Origin: Massilia endophytica
GTDB taxonomy: Bacteria > Pseudomonadota > Gammaproteobacteria > Burkholderiales > Burkholderiaceae_D
Length of the DNA stretch: 64,000 nt
Assembly (NCBI RefSeq): GCF_021165955.1
Contig: NZ_CP088952.1
Coordinates: 4,526,001 to 4,590,000 of the forward strand
Direction: 5' to 3'
Shown here: positions 51,297 to 60,853 of the stretch, piece after piece
Position numbering within the stretch: the stretch's first letter is position 1
Layout: each line of letters opens with the position of its first letter
Position numbers and translations under genes: made by a program
Notes under the pieces: model-generated
Seen by the model: the letters and a program-made list of their open reading frames with translations, nothing else
Told to the model about the DNA's origin: nothing
Databases searched by the model: none

Positions 51297-51571
51297 CGCC
51301 GGGCGGCAGGCGCGAAGAGGGTGAGGTCCGCTTCCGCGACGGTAACGCAGGGCAGCACATCGCCCGCGCGCTTTTCATCCGCGGAGAGGCCGGGCCATTC
51401 GACGAGATAGCGCACCGCGCCGCCGTCGCTCCGGCAGTAGCAGGTGCGGCAGGTGCCGTTGCGGCAGGAGCTGGGCAGGCGTATGCCCGCCGCCTCCGCT
51501 GCCGCCAGCAGGGACTGGCCTTCGGCGGCATCGAACTCCCAGCCCTGGGGCATGACGGTGATGCGTTTCAT
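51290..51571 (-). CDS. Plant-type 2Fe-2S ferredoxin
   Basis: The 93-residue protein has the ferredoxin fold with ligands C36-x4-C41-x2-C44 (SSCRNGTCRTC) and C76 (GDVLPC), plus an extra C46. It is a small soluble electron carrier. It lies 19 bp after the polysaccharide deacetylase on the same strand, at the end of the exopolysaccharide operon, so it may be expressed with it although no partner oxygenase or reductase is beside it. Confidence 0.9.
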   Translation of the reverse strand: MKRITVMPQGWEFDAAEGQSLLAAAEAAGIRLPSSCRNGTCRTCYCRSDGGAVRYLVEWPGLSADEKRAGDVLPCVTVAEADLTLFAPAARRY

Positions 51572-51590
51572 GCCCGGGATGGTAGCACCG

Positions 51591-52565
51591 TCAGGCGCGC
51601 GGCGCCTTCTTCAGCACATTGGCCGCAAGGCGCAGGAGGAAGCGGCGGCGGCTCCTGTCCCAAGGGGTGAAGCGGGGCAGCTGGTACACATCCGGCGCGG
51701 GGCCCGCCGCGCCCCAGGCCGTCGACACCGCGCCTTCGAAACCGAGCTCCCTCACCATCGCAACGTGCTCGCGCCCATAATCGATACCCGGTTTCCCGTT
51801 GGGATAGGCGAACAGGCTCACCTCTTCCCCGATCAGCCCCTGCAGCATGCGGCGGCCTTCCGAAATCTCGCGCTGGGCGCGCGCCAGCGGCGTGCGCGCA
51901 AGGATTGGGTGGCGCACCGTGTGCGCGCCGATGCCCATGCCGCAGCGATGCAGCTGGCGCACCTGGGCGCTGCTCATCATGAGGTCTTCCGGCAGCACGC
52001 AATCGGCCAGTTCCGCCAGGCGCCGCACCTGCACGCTGCGCTGGGCCATGGGCAGGTACTTGAATTTCCCGATCAGGATGGAGATGGCGCGCTGCCTGTC
52101 CGCCAGCGAGAGCAGGGGAATGCGGCCGCAGCCCAGGCGCGACGCGTCCAGCACGCCGCCCGGCGCCCGCCGCACGATCTCGATCACGCAGTCGTTCCAC
52201 ATGCGGCCTCCGTCCAGGAAGCCCGCTGCGATGAAGAAGGTGGCGTGCAGGCCGTGGCGGCGCAGCAGCGGCAGGGCCAGTTCGGCGTTGTCCGCATAAC
52301 CGTCGTCGAAGGTGATGCAGGCCGCGCGCGGCGGCAGCTCGCCCGCTCTGGCGAGGCGCACAGCGTCCAGCAGGGGAATCACGTTGAAGATGGACTTCAG
52401 CAATTGCAGCTGGCTTTCGAATTCAGCCGCATCGACTTCGGAAGGAAGAAGCGCATCCTTGCGCCGGAGCACACGATGGTAGATCAGGATCATGGGCGCC
52501 CGCTGCCTTCCCGGCGAGAGCAGGGAGAACAGCGAGCGTTCGAGCGTGGCGGGAATATCAGGCAT
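51591..52565 (-). CDS. Polysaccharide deacetylase (NodB/CE4) of the exopolysaccharide operon
   Basis: The 324-residue protein has the CE4 motif 1 ITFDDGYADN (D87, D88) and a later H-x3-H-like HTVRHPILA, with metal-binding and catalytic residues in place; ILIYHRVL near the N-terminus is typical of PgaB/IcaB-like enzymes. No signal peptide is evident. It probably removes N-acetyl groups from a polysaccharide or precursor. It overlaps the CapK-like gene by 8 bp. Confidence 0.88.
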   Translation of the reverse strand: MPDIPATLERSLFSLLSPGRQRAPMILIYHRVLRRKDALLPSEVDAAEFESQLQLLKSIFNVIPLLDAVRLARAGELPPRAACITFDDGYADNAELALPLLRRHGLHATFFIAAGFLDGGRMWNDCVIEIVRRAPGGVLDASRLGCGRIPLLSLADRQRAISILIGKFKYLPMAQRSVQVRRLAELADCVLPEDLMMSSAQVRQLHRCGMGIGAHTVRHPILARTPLARAQREISEGRRMLQGLIGEEVSLFAYPNGKPGIDYGREHVAMVRELGFEGAVSTAWGAAGPAPDVYQLPRFTPWDRSRRRFLLRLAANVLKKAPRA

Positions 52566-53922
52566 GGGCCATCACCTTGCTCACCACATAGCGGAACTTG
52601 CCCGACGATTCCGGCGCTATGAACTCTACCTGCGAAATGCGCACGGCCACCTGCTGGCCGAGGCGCGCCTTCAGGCCGCGCTCGATGCGCGCCCGCAGGG
52701 CCCCGGCCAGGGGCGCATCCAGCACCACCTGCACTTCGGTCAGCGTCAGGCTCTCCTGGGTGATCTTGAAGGCCTTCACCTGCGGCAGCTCGCGCAGTAC
52801 GTACACCAGCGAGAGGCCGTGCATCACCGTGCCGTCGTGAGCGATGACGAAATCCGTGCTGCGTCCCTGTATCTCCTCCAGCAGCGGCAAGGTGCGCCCG
52901 CAGCCGCAGCGGCGCGCGGAGAGCGAGCCGATATCGCCCGTGCGGTAGCGGATGAAAGGGAAGTCGCCCGTCGCCAGGTGCGTGACGACGATCTCGCCGG
53001 GTTCTCCGGGCGGCATCGCCTGCCCGTCCTCGTTGACGATCTCCACGATGATGTCCTCGGCGCTGATATGCATGCCGCCGTGGGCGCACTGGTGGGCGAT
53101 GAATCCCGCATCGCGTCCGCCGTAGCCGTTGGCGACCGCGCAGCCGAAGACGGAGGCGATACGCTCACGCTGCTCGTCGTAGAGCCGCTCCGAAGTGACG
53201 AAGGCGACGTGGATGCCCAGGTCGTCCATGCGCTGCCCCCGCGCCAGCGCATGCGCCGCGATGTGCGAAAGCGCCGAGGGATAGCCGAACAGCATGCGGG
53301 GACGGCGGCTGCGGATGCTGCTGAGGAACTGGTCGAGCCGCGCCGGGGACATGTCGAAGGCGGGCAGCAGCGACGTGCGCAGCACGCTGTCGCGCAGGCT
53401 GCGCACGCGGTCCTGGGCGCCAAGCTCGATGGGCGAGCCCCAGACCACGATTTCGCGGTCGCCAATGTCCACGTCCCACCAGCGGGTGGCGCGCCATTTG
53501 GCCGCGACATCGTGGCTCACACGGTCCCGGCCCACGTAGAACACCAGCGGCTCCCCGCTCGACCCGCCGGTGTTGGAACGCGCCAGGCCTGTTGCGCCGC
53601 CGGCCTTCAGCTTTTCGATATTGCTGCGGATCGCGGCCTTGTCCAGCATCGGCAGGCGCGCCAGATCCGCCAGGGAACGTATGTCCCGCTCCGGCTCGAA
53701 GCCGATCTTGCGGAACAGGTCGCGGTAGTATGGGACGGTGGTGCGCGCTTGCACTGCCAGCGCGCGCAGGCCCTCCAGCTGGCGCGCTTGAAGGGCTTCT
53801 TCCGGCCAGTACTGCGAGGCTTCCAGCTGGCGCAGGCGCGCCACGGTATCGTGCTGCTTGATGAGTTCATGCAGGGGGAAGAGCACGCGCGCCACCAGCG
53901 CCGTATAAGGGCGCGCCATCAC
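52558..53922 (-). CDS. CapK/PaaK-like adenylate-forming enzyme
   Basis: The 454-residue protein belongs to the phenylacetate-CoA-ligase-like AMP-forming family: nucleotide loop SNTGGSSGEPL (about residue 140), ANGYGGRDAGFIAHQC, and YRTGDIGSL. Members in capsule and exopolysaccharide loci (CapK) are thought to activate an acyl group for transfer to sugar, but a substrate is not known. It is coupled by ATGA to the glycosyltransferase before it. Confidence 0.85.
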   Translation of the reverse strand: MMARPYTALVARVLFPLHELIKQHDTVARLRQLEASQYWPEEALQARQLEGLRALAVQARTTVPYYRDLFRKIGFEPERDIRSLADLARLPMLDKAAIRSNIEKLKAGGATGLARSNTGGSSGEPLVFYVGRDRVSHDVAAKWRATRWWDVDIGDREIVVWGSPIELGAQDRVRSLRDSVLRTSLLPAFDMSPARLDQFLSSIRSRRPRMLFGYPSALSHIAAHALARGQRMDDLGIHVAFVTSERLYDEQRERIASVFGCAVANGYGGRDAGFIAHQCAHGGMHISAEDIIVEIVNEDGQAMPPGEPGEIVVTHLATGDFPFIRYRTGDIGSLSARRCGCGRTLPLLEEIQGRSTDFVIAHDGTVMHGLSLVYVLRELPQVKAFKITQESLTLTEVQVVLDAPLAGALRARIERGLKARLGQQVAVRISQVEFIAPESSGKFRYVVSKVMAHA

Positions 53923-55034
53923 GACACATCCGCCGCCGCAGCGGCATAGCGGGCCGCGACGGCCCGTTCATACACATCCAGCAGGCGCGGGCGGATACCT
54001 GCCCAGGTGTACTGCTGCACGTCGCGCAACGCTGCCTGGCGGATGGCGCCGTACAGCGCGGCATCGTCCAGCAGCCGCGCCACGGCCTGCGCCATCGCAA
54101 CGGGCGACTGGGGCGGCACCAGGAGCGCGGTGCGCTCGTGCTGGACGAGGAAAGGAACGCCGCCCACGGCGCTGCTCACAACCGGAACACCGCTGGCCAT
54201 GGCTTCCAGCAGGGAGTTCGGCATGTTGTCGGCCAGGCTGCAGTTCAGCACCACGTCCGCCTTCTTGTACAGGGCCGCCATGCCGTGATGCGCAACGGCC
54301 CCTGTGAACGTCACCGCCTGGGCGATGCCCAGTTCCGCGGCCAAAGCCTCGAGCTGGCGGCGCTGCGGGCCGGATCCGGCAATCAGCAGCGTGGCGCCAG
54401 GGTGGGTGCGGCGCAGGAGGGCCAGGGTGCGCAAGGCGGTTGCATTGTCGTAGATGGCTTCCAGGTTGCGCGCCGCCAGCAGGCAGGGCGCGCGCCCTGC
54501 CGCCGGGACGGTGGAGCGCTGCGGGAAGCGCGCGATATCGACCACGTTCGGTATCACGCGCGAGCCCATGCCATGGCGGGCAAAGATCCCTTCCAGGAAG
54601 CCGGAGGGAACGATCAGGGCGTCCGTCCGCTTCATTGTGAAGCGCACGACCGCGGCGGCCTTGTCGAGGAACGCCGCCGCCTCGCCGCCCCGGTAATTGA
54701 CGATGACGGGGATGCCGCGCAGGTGCGCCACCCACACTGCCGGTGCGGCGAACAAATGCCATGACCAGCCGGAGTTCGCCATCACATGCAGCATCTGCAC
54801 CTTGGCCACGGTGCGCCAAAGCTGCACGAGGTAAGGCAGCAGGCGGACCACGGCGCGCAGGAAGCGGATGCGCCCCGTCCACGCAGGCCGGTAGGGAGGA
54901 TTGAACTGCACCATCTCGACCAGGAAGCCTTCCGCCCGGAGGAGCGCCGCCAGCTGGAGCGTCTGGTTGGCGATGCCGCCCGAGGGCGGGGGCAGCGGCC
55001 CGGCAAGACCGATCCTGAGTACCGGTGAACTCAT
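53919..55034 (-). CDS. GT4-family glycosyltransferase
   Basis: The 371-residue protein has the GT-B fold: an N-terminal LRIGLAGPLPPPSGGIANQ glycine-rich loop and a C-terminal GT4 signature NSLLEAMASGVPVVSSAVGG (about residues 275-295). It transfers a sugar from a nucleotide donor on the cytoplasmic face during repeat-unit synthesis. ATGA overlaps join it to both neighbours. Donor and acceptor are unknown. Confidence 0.9.
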   Translation of the reverse strand: MSSPVLRIGLAGPLPPPSGGIANQTLQLAALLRAEGFLVEMVQFNPPYRPAWTGRIRFLRAVVRLLPYLVQLWRTVAKVQMLHVMANSGWSWHLFAAPAVWVAHLRGIPVIVNYRGGEAAAFLDKAAAVVRFTMKRTDALIVPSGFLEGIFARHGMGSRVIPNVVDIARFPQRSTVPAAGRAPCLLAARNLEAIYDNATALRTLALLRRTHPGATLLIAGSGPQRRQLEALAAELGIAQAVTFTGAVAHHGMAALYKKADVVLNCSLADNMPNSLLEAMASGVPVVSSAVGGVPFLVQHERTALLVPPQSPVAMAQAVARLLDDAALYGAIRQAALRDVQQYTWAGIRPRLLDVYERAVAARYAAAAADVS

Positions 55035-56269
55035 GTAGCGCTCTCCTTATTGTTCAGCACCTGCTCGTACAGTTCGCGGTAGCCGCGCACGCTGCTCATC
55101 CAGGTGCGCTCCTGCTCCACATAATGCCGCGCGCGTTCGCGCAGCATGGGCCACTGCCATGGCGATTCCAGCAGGCCGATGACCTTGCGCGCCAGGTCCT
55201 GCGCGTCGCCCGCTTCGAACAGCACACCGGTGCGGCCATCCTGTATCAGCTCGCGGTGGCCGCCGACATTGGAGGCGACGATCAGCCTTCCCTGCGCCAT
55301 GGCCTCCAGGGGCTTGAGCGGCGTGACCAGCTCCGTCAGGCGCATGCGCAGGCGGGGATAGCACAGCACGTCGATCAGGCTGTAGTAGCGCTGCACCTCG
55401 CTGTGGGGAACCTGGCCCGTGAAGATGACATGGCGTTCCAGGCCCAGGGCCGCCGCCCGCCGCCGCAGCGCGGCCTCCTGCGGTCCGCTTCCCACCAGCA
55501 GCAGGCGCAGGTCGGCATAGCTGGCAACCATGGCAGGCATGGCTTCGAGCAGGAGGCCGAGGCCCTCGTAGCCGTAGAAGGAGCCCGCGAAACCGAGCAC
55601 GATTTTCCCTTCCAGGCCGAGATACTGCGCGAACACCGAATCGCGCCGGTAGTGCAGCATGAAGCTGGCGGTATCGACCGCATTGGGAATCACGCGGATG
55701 CGGCCCGCCGGAAGCCCGCGCGCGATCAGGTCGCGGCGCAAGCCTTCGCAGATGGTCGCTGCGCCATCCGCCTTCCTGAGCGCCCAGGTCTCGAGCTTGC
55801 GCGTGAGCCAGTAGCGCGGCCCCCAGGGATGGCTTGTGCCGTGATCGACCGCCGCATCCTCCCAGAAGGCGCGCACTTCATAGACAAGCGGGATGCCCAG
55901 CTGGCGGCTGACGAAGAGCGCGGCAATGGCATTCAGCACCGGCGAGTGGGCATGCAGGATGTCCGGCTGCACCTCGGCTGCCACTTCCCGCATGCGCTGC
56001 AGCAGCTGGTAGACAACCAGCATCTGGCGCAATACCGGCAGTCGGGCCAGGGTGCCGCGAAGGGGCTCGCAGCGGTAGAAGGCCAGGCCGTCCACCAGGG
56101 CTTCCGGATATCCGCTCGCGCCCTGCTTGGCGCTCGTGAGGTGAAAGGTCTCCCATCCGAGTTCGCGCTGGGTGCGGATGATGGAGCGCGTACGCATGGC
56201 ATAACCGCTTTGCAGCGGGATCGAATGATCGAGAATATGGAGAATGCGCAGCGGCTTATCCGTTTGCAT
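55031..56269 (-). CDS. XrtA-associated GT4 glycosyltransferase (Daro_2409 family type)
   Basis: The 412-residue protein starts LRILHILDHSIPLQSGYAMR, followed by ELGWETFHLTS, the N-terminal signature I associate with TIGR04063 PEP-CTERM/exosortase A glycosyltransferases. The C-terminal GT4 motif is LKPLEAMAQGRLIVASNVGG. The ATG at 56269 gives a 14-bp overlap with the asparagine-synthase-like gene; a longer reading is unsupported. Confidence 0.9.
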   Translation of the reverse strand: MQTDKPLRILHILDHSIPLQSGYAMRTRSIIRTQRELGWETFHLTSAKQGASGYPEALVDGLAFYRCEPLRGTLARLPVLRQMLVVYQLLQRMREVAAEVQPDILHAHSPVLNAIAALFVSRQLGIPLVYEVRAFWEDAAVDHGTSHPWGPRYWLTRKLETWALRKADGAATICEGLRRDLIARGLPAGRIRVIPNAVDTASFMLHYRRDSVFAQYLGLEGKIVLGFAGSFYGYEGLGLLLEAMPAMVASYADLRLLLVGSGPQEAALRRRAAALGLERHVIFTGQVPHSEVQRYYSLIDVLCYPRLRMRLTELVTPLKPLEAMAQGRLIVASNVGGHRELIQDGRTGVLFEAGDAQDLARKVIGLLESPWQWPMLRERARHYVEQERTWMSSVRGYRELYEQVLNNKESAT

Positions 56270-58166
56270 AGGCGGTTCCCAGTTCCTTGCGCAGGAATGC
56301 GTCGAACATGAGCAGGGTCCAGATGGGCGCACTGAAGTCGCGCCGGCCCGACTGGTGCTGCTCGACCAGCATGGCGAGGAAGGCGGGCTGGAAGATGCCC
56401 GTCGATGCCAAGCCGTTGCCCAACAGGGCAGTGCGCACGCGTTCGCGGAGCGGGCCCCGGAACCAGGCTTCCAGCGGCACGGCAAAGCCTTGCTTGCGCC
56501 GGTAAAGAATCTGCTGCGGAAGGTGCTGCAGCATGGCGCGCTTGAACACATGCTTGCCCTCCCCTTTCTGCAGCTTCAGCCCGGGAGGCAGGCCGGAGAT
56601 CCATTCCACCAGCTCGTGGTCCAGCAGCGGGGAGCGCACTTCGAGCGCATGCGCCATGCTGGCCCGGTCCACCTTGGTCAGGATATCGCCGGGCAGGTAG
56701 GTCTTCATGTCCAGGTACTGGACGAGCGACAGCGGATCGTCGGACGGGGCGTTGCGCGCGTGGGCGCGCAGGGTATCGACGGCGCGGTAGCCCTGCAGGC
56801 TGGAACGGAAGCCGCGCGAGAAGAGCTGGTCGCGCATCGCGTCGCGCATCAGGCTCACGCCATGGAAATAGCCGTCCACCAGGTCGCGGGCCAGCGACTC
56901 GAAGGTGCTCTTGGCGCGGAAGATGCGCGGCGCCCAGTCGGCCTTCGGATAGTAGCGGCCCAGCATGCGGAAAAGGGGCCGCCGCGCGCAGGCCGGGAGC
57001 AGGCGGCGCATGCGCTCTTCCGCCACCGCGTGCCGGTAGCGCCGGTAACCTGCCAGGCTCTCGTCGCCACCGTCGCCGGACAACGCCACCGTGACGCGCT
57101 GGCGCGCGAGCTGGCAGACGCGGTAGGTGGGAATGGCGGAGCTGTCGGCATAGGGCTCGTCATAGAGCGCCGCAAGGGTGTCGACCAGGCCGTAGTCCTC
57201 GGTGTCCACGGTCTGCACATGGTGCTGGGTTCCGTACTGCTGCGCCACCATGGCGGCAAATGCAGATTCGTCGTAGGCCTTGTCGCGGAAGGCGATGGAG
57301 CAGGTGTTGACGGGAGCATCGCTGAGCCCTGCCATCAGCGCCACCACGGCGCTGGAATCGACGCCGCCGGACAGGAAGGCGCCCAGCGGCACCTCGGCCA
57401 CCAGGCGGATACGCACCGCCTCGCGCAGGCGTTCGACCAGCTCGGCCTGTGCATCGCCCTCGCTGATGCGCGCGCCGGTCCGGAAGGGAACGTCCCAGTA
57501 GCGCAGCGCCTGGGCGAGCGGCGCGTTCATTTTCTGCGTGAGGCGGTGCCCCGGAGGCAGCTTGAACGCGGACTGGAAGATGGTGCGCGGTTCGGGGATG
57601 TAGCCGTAGGCGAAATAGTCCTCGATGGAGCGCGCCTCGAACATCTTCGGCAGTCCCGGAACGGCCAGCAGCGATTTCAGCTCCGAGCCGAAAATGAAAA
57701 AGCCGTTGGGCAGCATGGCATAGAACATGGGCTTGACGCCCAGCCGGTCGCGCGCAAGGAAGAGCTGGCGGCTGTTCCTGTCCCACAGGCCGAAGGCGAA
57801 CATGCCGCGGAAGCGTTCGACGCAGGCCTCGCCCCACTCCTCCCAGGCATGCACGATCACTTCCGTGTCGCTGCGGGTGCGGAACTGGTGGCCAAGCGCC
57901 TTCAGCTCCGCGGTCAGTTCGCGGAAATTGTAGATCTCGCCGTTGTAGCAGACCACAACGCTGCCGTCCTCGTTCGCAAGCGGCTGCTGGCCAAGCGAAA
58001 TGTCGATGACGGACAGGCGGCGGTGGCCAAGGCCGAGGCCCGGTTCGCGGTAGATATCGCTTTCGTCCGGCCCCCGATGGCTCTGCGTGTCGTTCATGCG
58101 GCGCAGCAGGCCGGCATCGATGGCGCGCTGTCCCCGGGTATCGAATATGCCCACTATTCCGCACAT
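56256..58166 (-). CDS. XrtA-associated asparagine synthase (glutamine-hydrolysing)-like amidotransferase
   Basis: The 636-residue protein has the class II glutamine amidotransferase N-terminus MCGIVGIFD with nucleophile Cys2 and an AsnB synthetase domain with PPi-loop FLSGGVDSSAVVAL (about residue 265). Length and locus match the TIGR03108-type enzyme of exosortase A loci, which may amidate a sugar acid in the polysaccharide rather than make free asparagine (inference). It overlaps the glycosyltransferase before it by 13 bp. Confidence 0.92.
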   Translation of the reverse strand: MCGIVGIFDTRGQRAIDAGLLRRMNDTQSHRGPDESDIYREPGLGLGHRRLSVIDISLGQQPLANEDGSVVVCYNGEIYNFRELTAELKALGHQFRTRSDTEVIVHAWEEWGEACVERFRGMFAFGLWDRNSRQLFLARDRLGVKPMFYAMLPNGFFIFGSELKSLLAVPGLPKMFEARSIEDYFAYGYIPEPRTIFQSAFKLPPGHRLTQKMNAPLAQALRYWDVPFRTGARISEGDAQAELVERLREAVRIRLVAEVPLGAFLSGGVDSSAVVALMAGLSDAPVNTCSIAFRDKAYDESAFAAMVAQQYGTQHHVQTVDTEDYGLVDTLAALYDEPYADSSAIPTYRVCQLARQRVTVALSGDGGDESLAGYRRYRHAVAEERMRRLLPACARRPLFRMLGRYYPKADWAPRIFRAKSTFESLARDLVDGYFHGVSLMRDAMRDQLFSRGFRSSLQGYRAVDTLRAHARNAPSDDPLSLVQYLDMKTYLPGDILTKVDRASMAHALEVRSPLLDHELVEWISGLPPGLKLQKGEGKHVFKRAMLQHLPQQILYRRKQGFAVPLEAWFRGPLRERVRTALLGNGLASTGIFQPAFLAMLVEQHQSGRRDFSAPIWTLLMFDAFLRKELGTAYANG

Positions 58167-59302
58167 TGCGGCACCAGCCTTTCCGCGCCCAGCTTGCGCG
58201 CACAGAGCGTGTCGTACATGTCCAGGTAGGCATCGACTGTGGCCTGCATGCTGTAGCGCTGCACGGCGCGCTCGCGCGCGGCCGCGCCATGCCGGGCCGC
58301 GTACGATGGGGCCAGCACATAGCGCTCCAGCGCCGCTGCGAGCGCAGCGGGGCGTCCCGGCGCCACCAGCAGGCCGCTGGCGCCATGCTCGATCAGCTCC
58401 GGCACGCCACCGACCCGGGTGGCGACAATCGGAAGGCCGCTGGCCATGGCCTCCAGAACTGCCCCTGGGGTTCCCTCGGCCAGGGACGGCAGCGCGAATA
58501 TCGACATCTGCTGCAACAGGGAAGGAATGTCGTCGCGGGCGCCGGGCATCCAGCAGCAGTTTGCCAGCCCTCGGGCGGCTGCCAGTCCGCGCAGGCTGGC
58601 AAGGCAGGGACCGTCGCCGATGATCGCCAGGCGCAGCTCCGCCCGGTGCTCAGGCACGCGAGCGCGCAGCAGCGCAAATGCCTCAACCAAGGTCGCGTGG
58701 TCTTTTACCGGGTCCAGGCGGCCGACGGTGCCGATCAGGAACCGCCCCGCGCGCCGCGAGGCTGCTGGACGGAAGCGTTCCGTATCGACGCCGTTCGGCA
58801 GGAAGCGGCTGCGCGACGCTGGAATGCCGATCCCGCGGTTCCATGCTTCCATGGCGGCGGAGTTGGCATAGCAGCAGTCGTAGAACGGCGCCAGGAACCT
58901 GCGCAGGCAGCGGTGCGAGAACCTGCTGCCGTCGGGATCGTCCGCGTCACGCCCATGGGCGCCGTTCACGCGCACCGGAATGCTTGCCGCCAGGGCGGGA
59001 AACACATACTCCATCGCCGACAGGTTGTAGGTGTGCAGCACGGCGGGTTTCAGCTCGCGCAGCAGGCGCCAGAGGCGGTAATGCGTTCCGGGCGACAGGC
59101 CCGGCTTTTTGTCGAGGGAATGGAAGGCGACATCCGTACGTCCGATCCGGGCCGCGAACGCCAGGTCTGCACCCGCAAGGCAGACGATGGCGTGCCGGTA
59201 GCGGTTCGCGGGCATGCGCTTGATGCGTTCGGCGAGCTGCACCTCCATGCCCCCCATGGCGAAGCGGTAGAGCAGGTGGACGATGAGCGGGGGCTGATGC
59301 AT
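58154..59302 (-). CDS. XrtA-associated GT4 glycosyltransferase (TIGR03088 type)
   Basis: The 382-residue protein begins LIVHLLYRFAMGGMEVQLAE and contains ILHTYNL-like VLHTYNLSAMEY, hallmarks of the PEP-CTERM/EpsH1-associated sugar transferase family. The GT4 C-terminal motif is GAVLEAMASGLPIVATRVGG. It lies 9 bp after the exosortase gene, the usual order in these loci. Confidence 0.92.
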   Translation of the reverse strand: MHQPPLIVHLLYRFAMGGMEVQLAERIKRMPANRYRHAIVCLAGADLAFAARIGRTDVAFHSLDKKPGLSPGTHYRLWRLLRELKPAVLHTYNLSAMEYVFPALAASIPVRVNGAHGRDADDPDGSRFSHRCLRRFLAPFYDCCYANSAAMEAWNRGIGIPASRSRFLPNGVDTERFRPAASRRAGRFLIGTVGRLDPVKDHATLVEAFALLRARVPEHRAELRLAIIGDGPCLASLRGLAAARGLANCCWMPGARDDIPSLLQQMSIFALPSLAEGTPGAVLEAMASGLPIVATRVGGVPELIEHGASGLLVAPGRPAALAAALERYVLAPSYAARHGAAARERAVQRYSMQATVDAYLDMYDTLCARKLGAERLVPQCAE

Positions 59303-59311
59303 GTTCGCTCC

Positions 59312-60853
59312 CTAGCGCCTGTCGTTGGCCGCGATGGCGGCATGCAGCCCGCCCAGCTGGGACGCCAGCAGCGCGCGCAGGACGGGACGCACCGCCTCCG
59401 GGCTGTCTTCCATGCGGGTGAAGGCCACCACAATCGCCCCATCCCCATGGCCCGACCGGAGCTTATGCCGAATCTGGCGAAGCTTCGCCTTGTAATCGCC
59501 AGCGACAGGCTCGCCGCCGATCACGTACCATTGCCAGACCAGCAGGCGGTCCGCCCCCGCTATGGTCACTTCGCGTACCGGAAGCTCCATGCCGCCAATG
59601 CGCTCGCTGCGCAGCAGGGATCCCGTTTCGTGCCACGCCGCACGCTGGCCCGTGAGGCGGTTGATGGAGCTGACCAGCCGCGCCTTGCCACCGTCACGGT
59701 AATAAAAAGCCATCAGGCCCGCTTCCTGTGGGGTGGACAGGAAGTGGCGCAGCTCGACGCTGGGCGGAGCGAACGCCGGGGACCATCCGGTGAAAACTGA
59801 AGCTGGCGGCAGCGCCGGGCGGAAAGCCGCCAGGGAAGCGGGGGGCGCCGTGCCCTCCAGGCGCTCGAGATGCCAGGCGTAGGCGGGCCAGGCCGCGAAG
59901 GCGAGACCTGCGCAGGCGGCTGCGGCCATGCGCTGCCCCGGACGTGCCGGGGCGGCCCCGATGCTGGGCGGCTCGACGCTTTCTGCGGGAGCTTCTTCGC
60001 GCCAGAAGCGGCCCAGCCAGAACAGGACCAGCATCAGCAGACCGAAGAAAAGCCAGCCGTAAAGCACATGATCGATGCCCACGGCGAGCCGCATGCCGCT
60101 GGCGTGGCCGATCATCACGATCATGTACGCCCGCACGCCGTTCGCTGCGATGGGCAGCACGAGGGATATGGCGATAAAGGCAGCTCTGCGCCACCAGCTG
60201 CGGTAGGTAAGGTAGGCATACAGGCAGCCCAGGGTAAGCGACGAGATCAGGTAGCGCAGGCCGCTGCATGCCTCAACCACCGACCAGTCGCCGGTGGGAA
60301 TGCTGAAATTGTTCCCCTCTCTCAGGACGGGAATGCCGCTGGCGCGCAAGGCGTCGACGGTGAATCCCGCTGTCAGCTGGATCAGCGGATCGATCAGGCT
60401 TTCCCCTGCGGGCACGGCAAACAGGACAAAAAGCAAGGGGAATGCAATAGGCTTTGCGACCTCTACGCCAAAGACGGCCAGCACGCCGAGCGGAATCATG
60501 GCAGCGAACATGAACTGGCGCACCACCAGCACCTCACCCAGGGTGGCCACGAGCCACACGGCGCCGCAGAGTGCCAGCGCAGCCACTGCGGGCCAGCATG
60601 GCCGTTGCGGTACGCCGCGCAGCCTGGCGCGCCGCTGCCATACCAGGTACGCGCTGATCGGCAGGATCACATATCCGTGGGCGAAGGTTCCCGAGCGCGT
60701 CCAGATCGAAACGATGGACTGGGCCGTGCCGACATAGGCCAGCGGCAGGAGCAGAAGGACGCCCGCCGCCAGCCACGCGGCCAGATCCCTGGTATCGCGC
60801 ATCCCTCCCGGCGGCAGCGGCGCCGGTTGCATGCGTGCCGCTTCCATCTTCAT
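59312..60853 (-). CDS. xrtA: Exosortase A (EpsH-type) fused to an EpsI domain
   Basis: The 513-residue protein has about eight transmembrane helices in an exosortase domain with catalytic C196 (EACSGLRYL), R241 (NGVRAYM) and H262 (GIDHVLYG). A periplasmic EpsI domain fills about residues 320-510. Exosortase A cleaves PEP-CTERM sorting signals and couples protein export to exopolysaccharide. The ATG at 60853 forms an ATGA overlap with the gene before it; an upstream start 10 codons earlier is possible. No PEP-CTERM substrate is visible in this window. Confidence 0.95.
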   Translation of the reverse strand: MKMEAARMQPAPLPPGGMRDTRDLAAWLAAGVLLLLPLAYVGTAQSIVSIWTRSGTFAHGYVILPISAYLVWQRRARLRGVPQRPCWPAVAALALCGAVWLVATLGEVLVVRQFMFAAMIPLGVLAVFGVEVAKPIAFPLLFVLFAVPAGESLIDPLIQLTAGFTVDALRASGIPVLREGNNFSIPTGDWSVVEACSGLRYLISSLTLGCLYAYLTYRSWWRRAAFIAISLVLPIAANGVRAYMIVMIGHASGMRLAVGIDHVLYGWLFFGLLMLVLFWLGRFWREEAPAESVEPPSIGAAPARPGQRMAAAACAGLAFAAWPAYAWHLERLEGTAPPASLAAFRPALPPASVFTGWSPAFAPPSVELRHFLSTPQEAGLMAFYYRDGGKARLVSSINRLTGQRAAWHETGSLLRSERIGGMELPVREVTIAGADRLLVWQWYVIGGEPVAGDYKAKLRQIRHKLRSGHGDGAIVVAFTRMEDSPEAVRPVLRALLASQLGGLHAAIAANDRR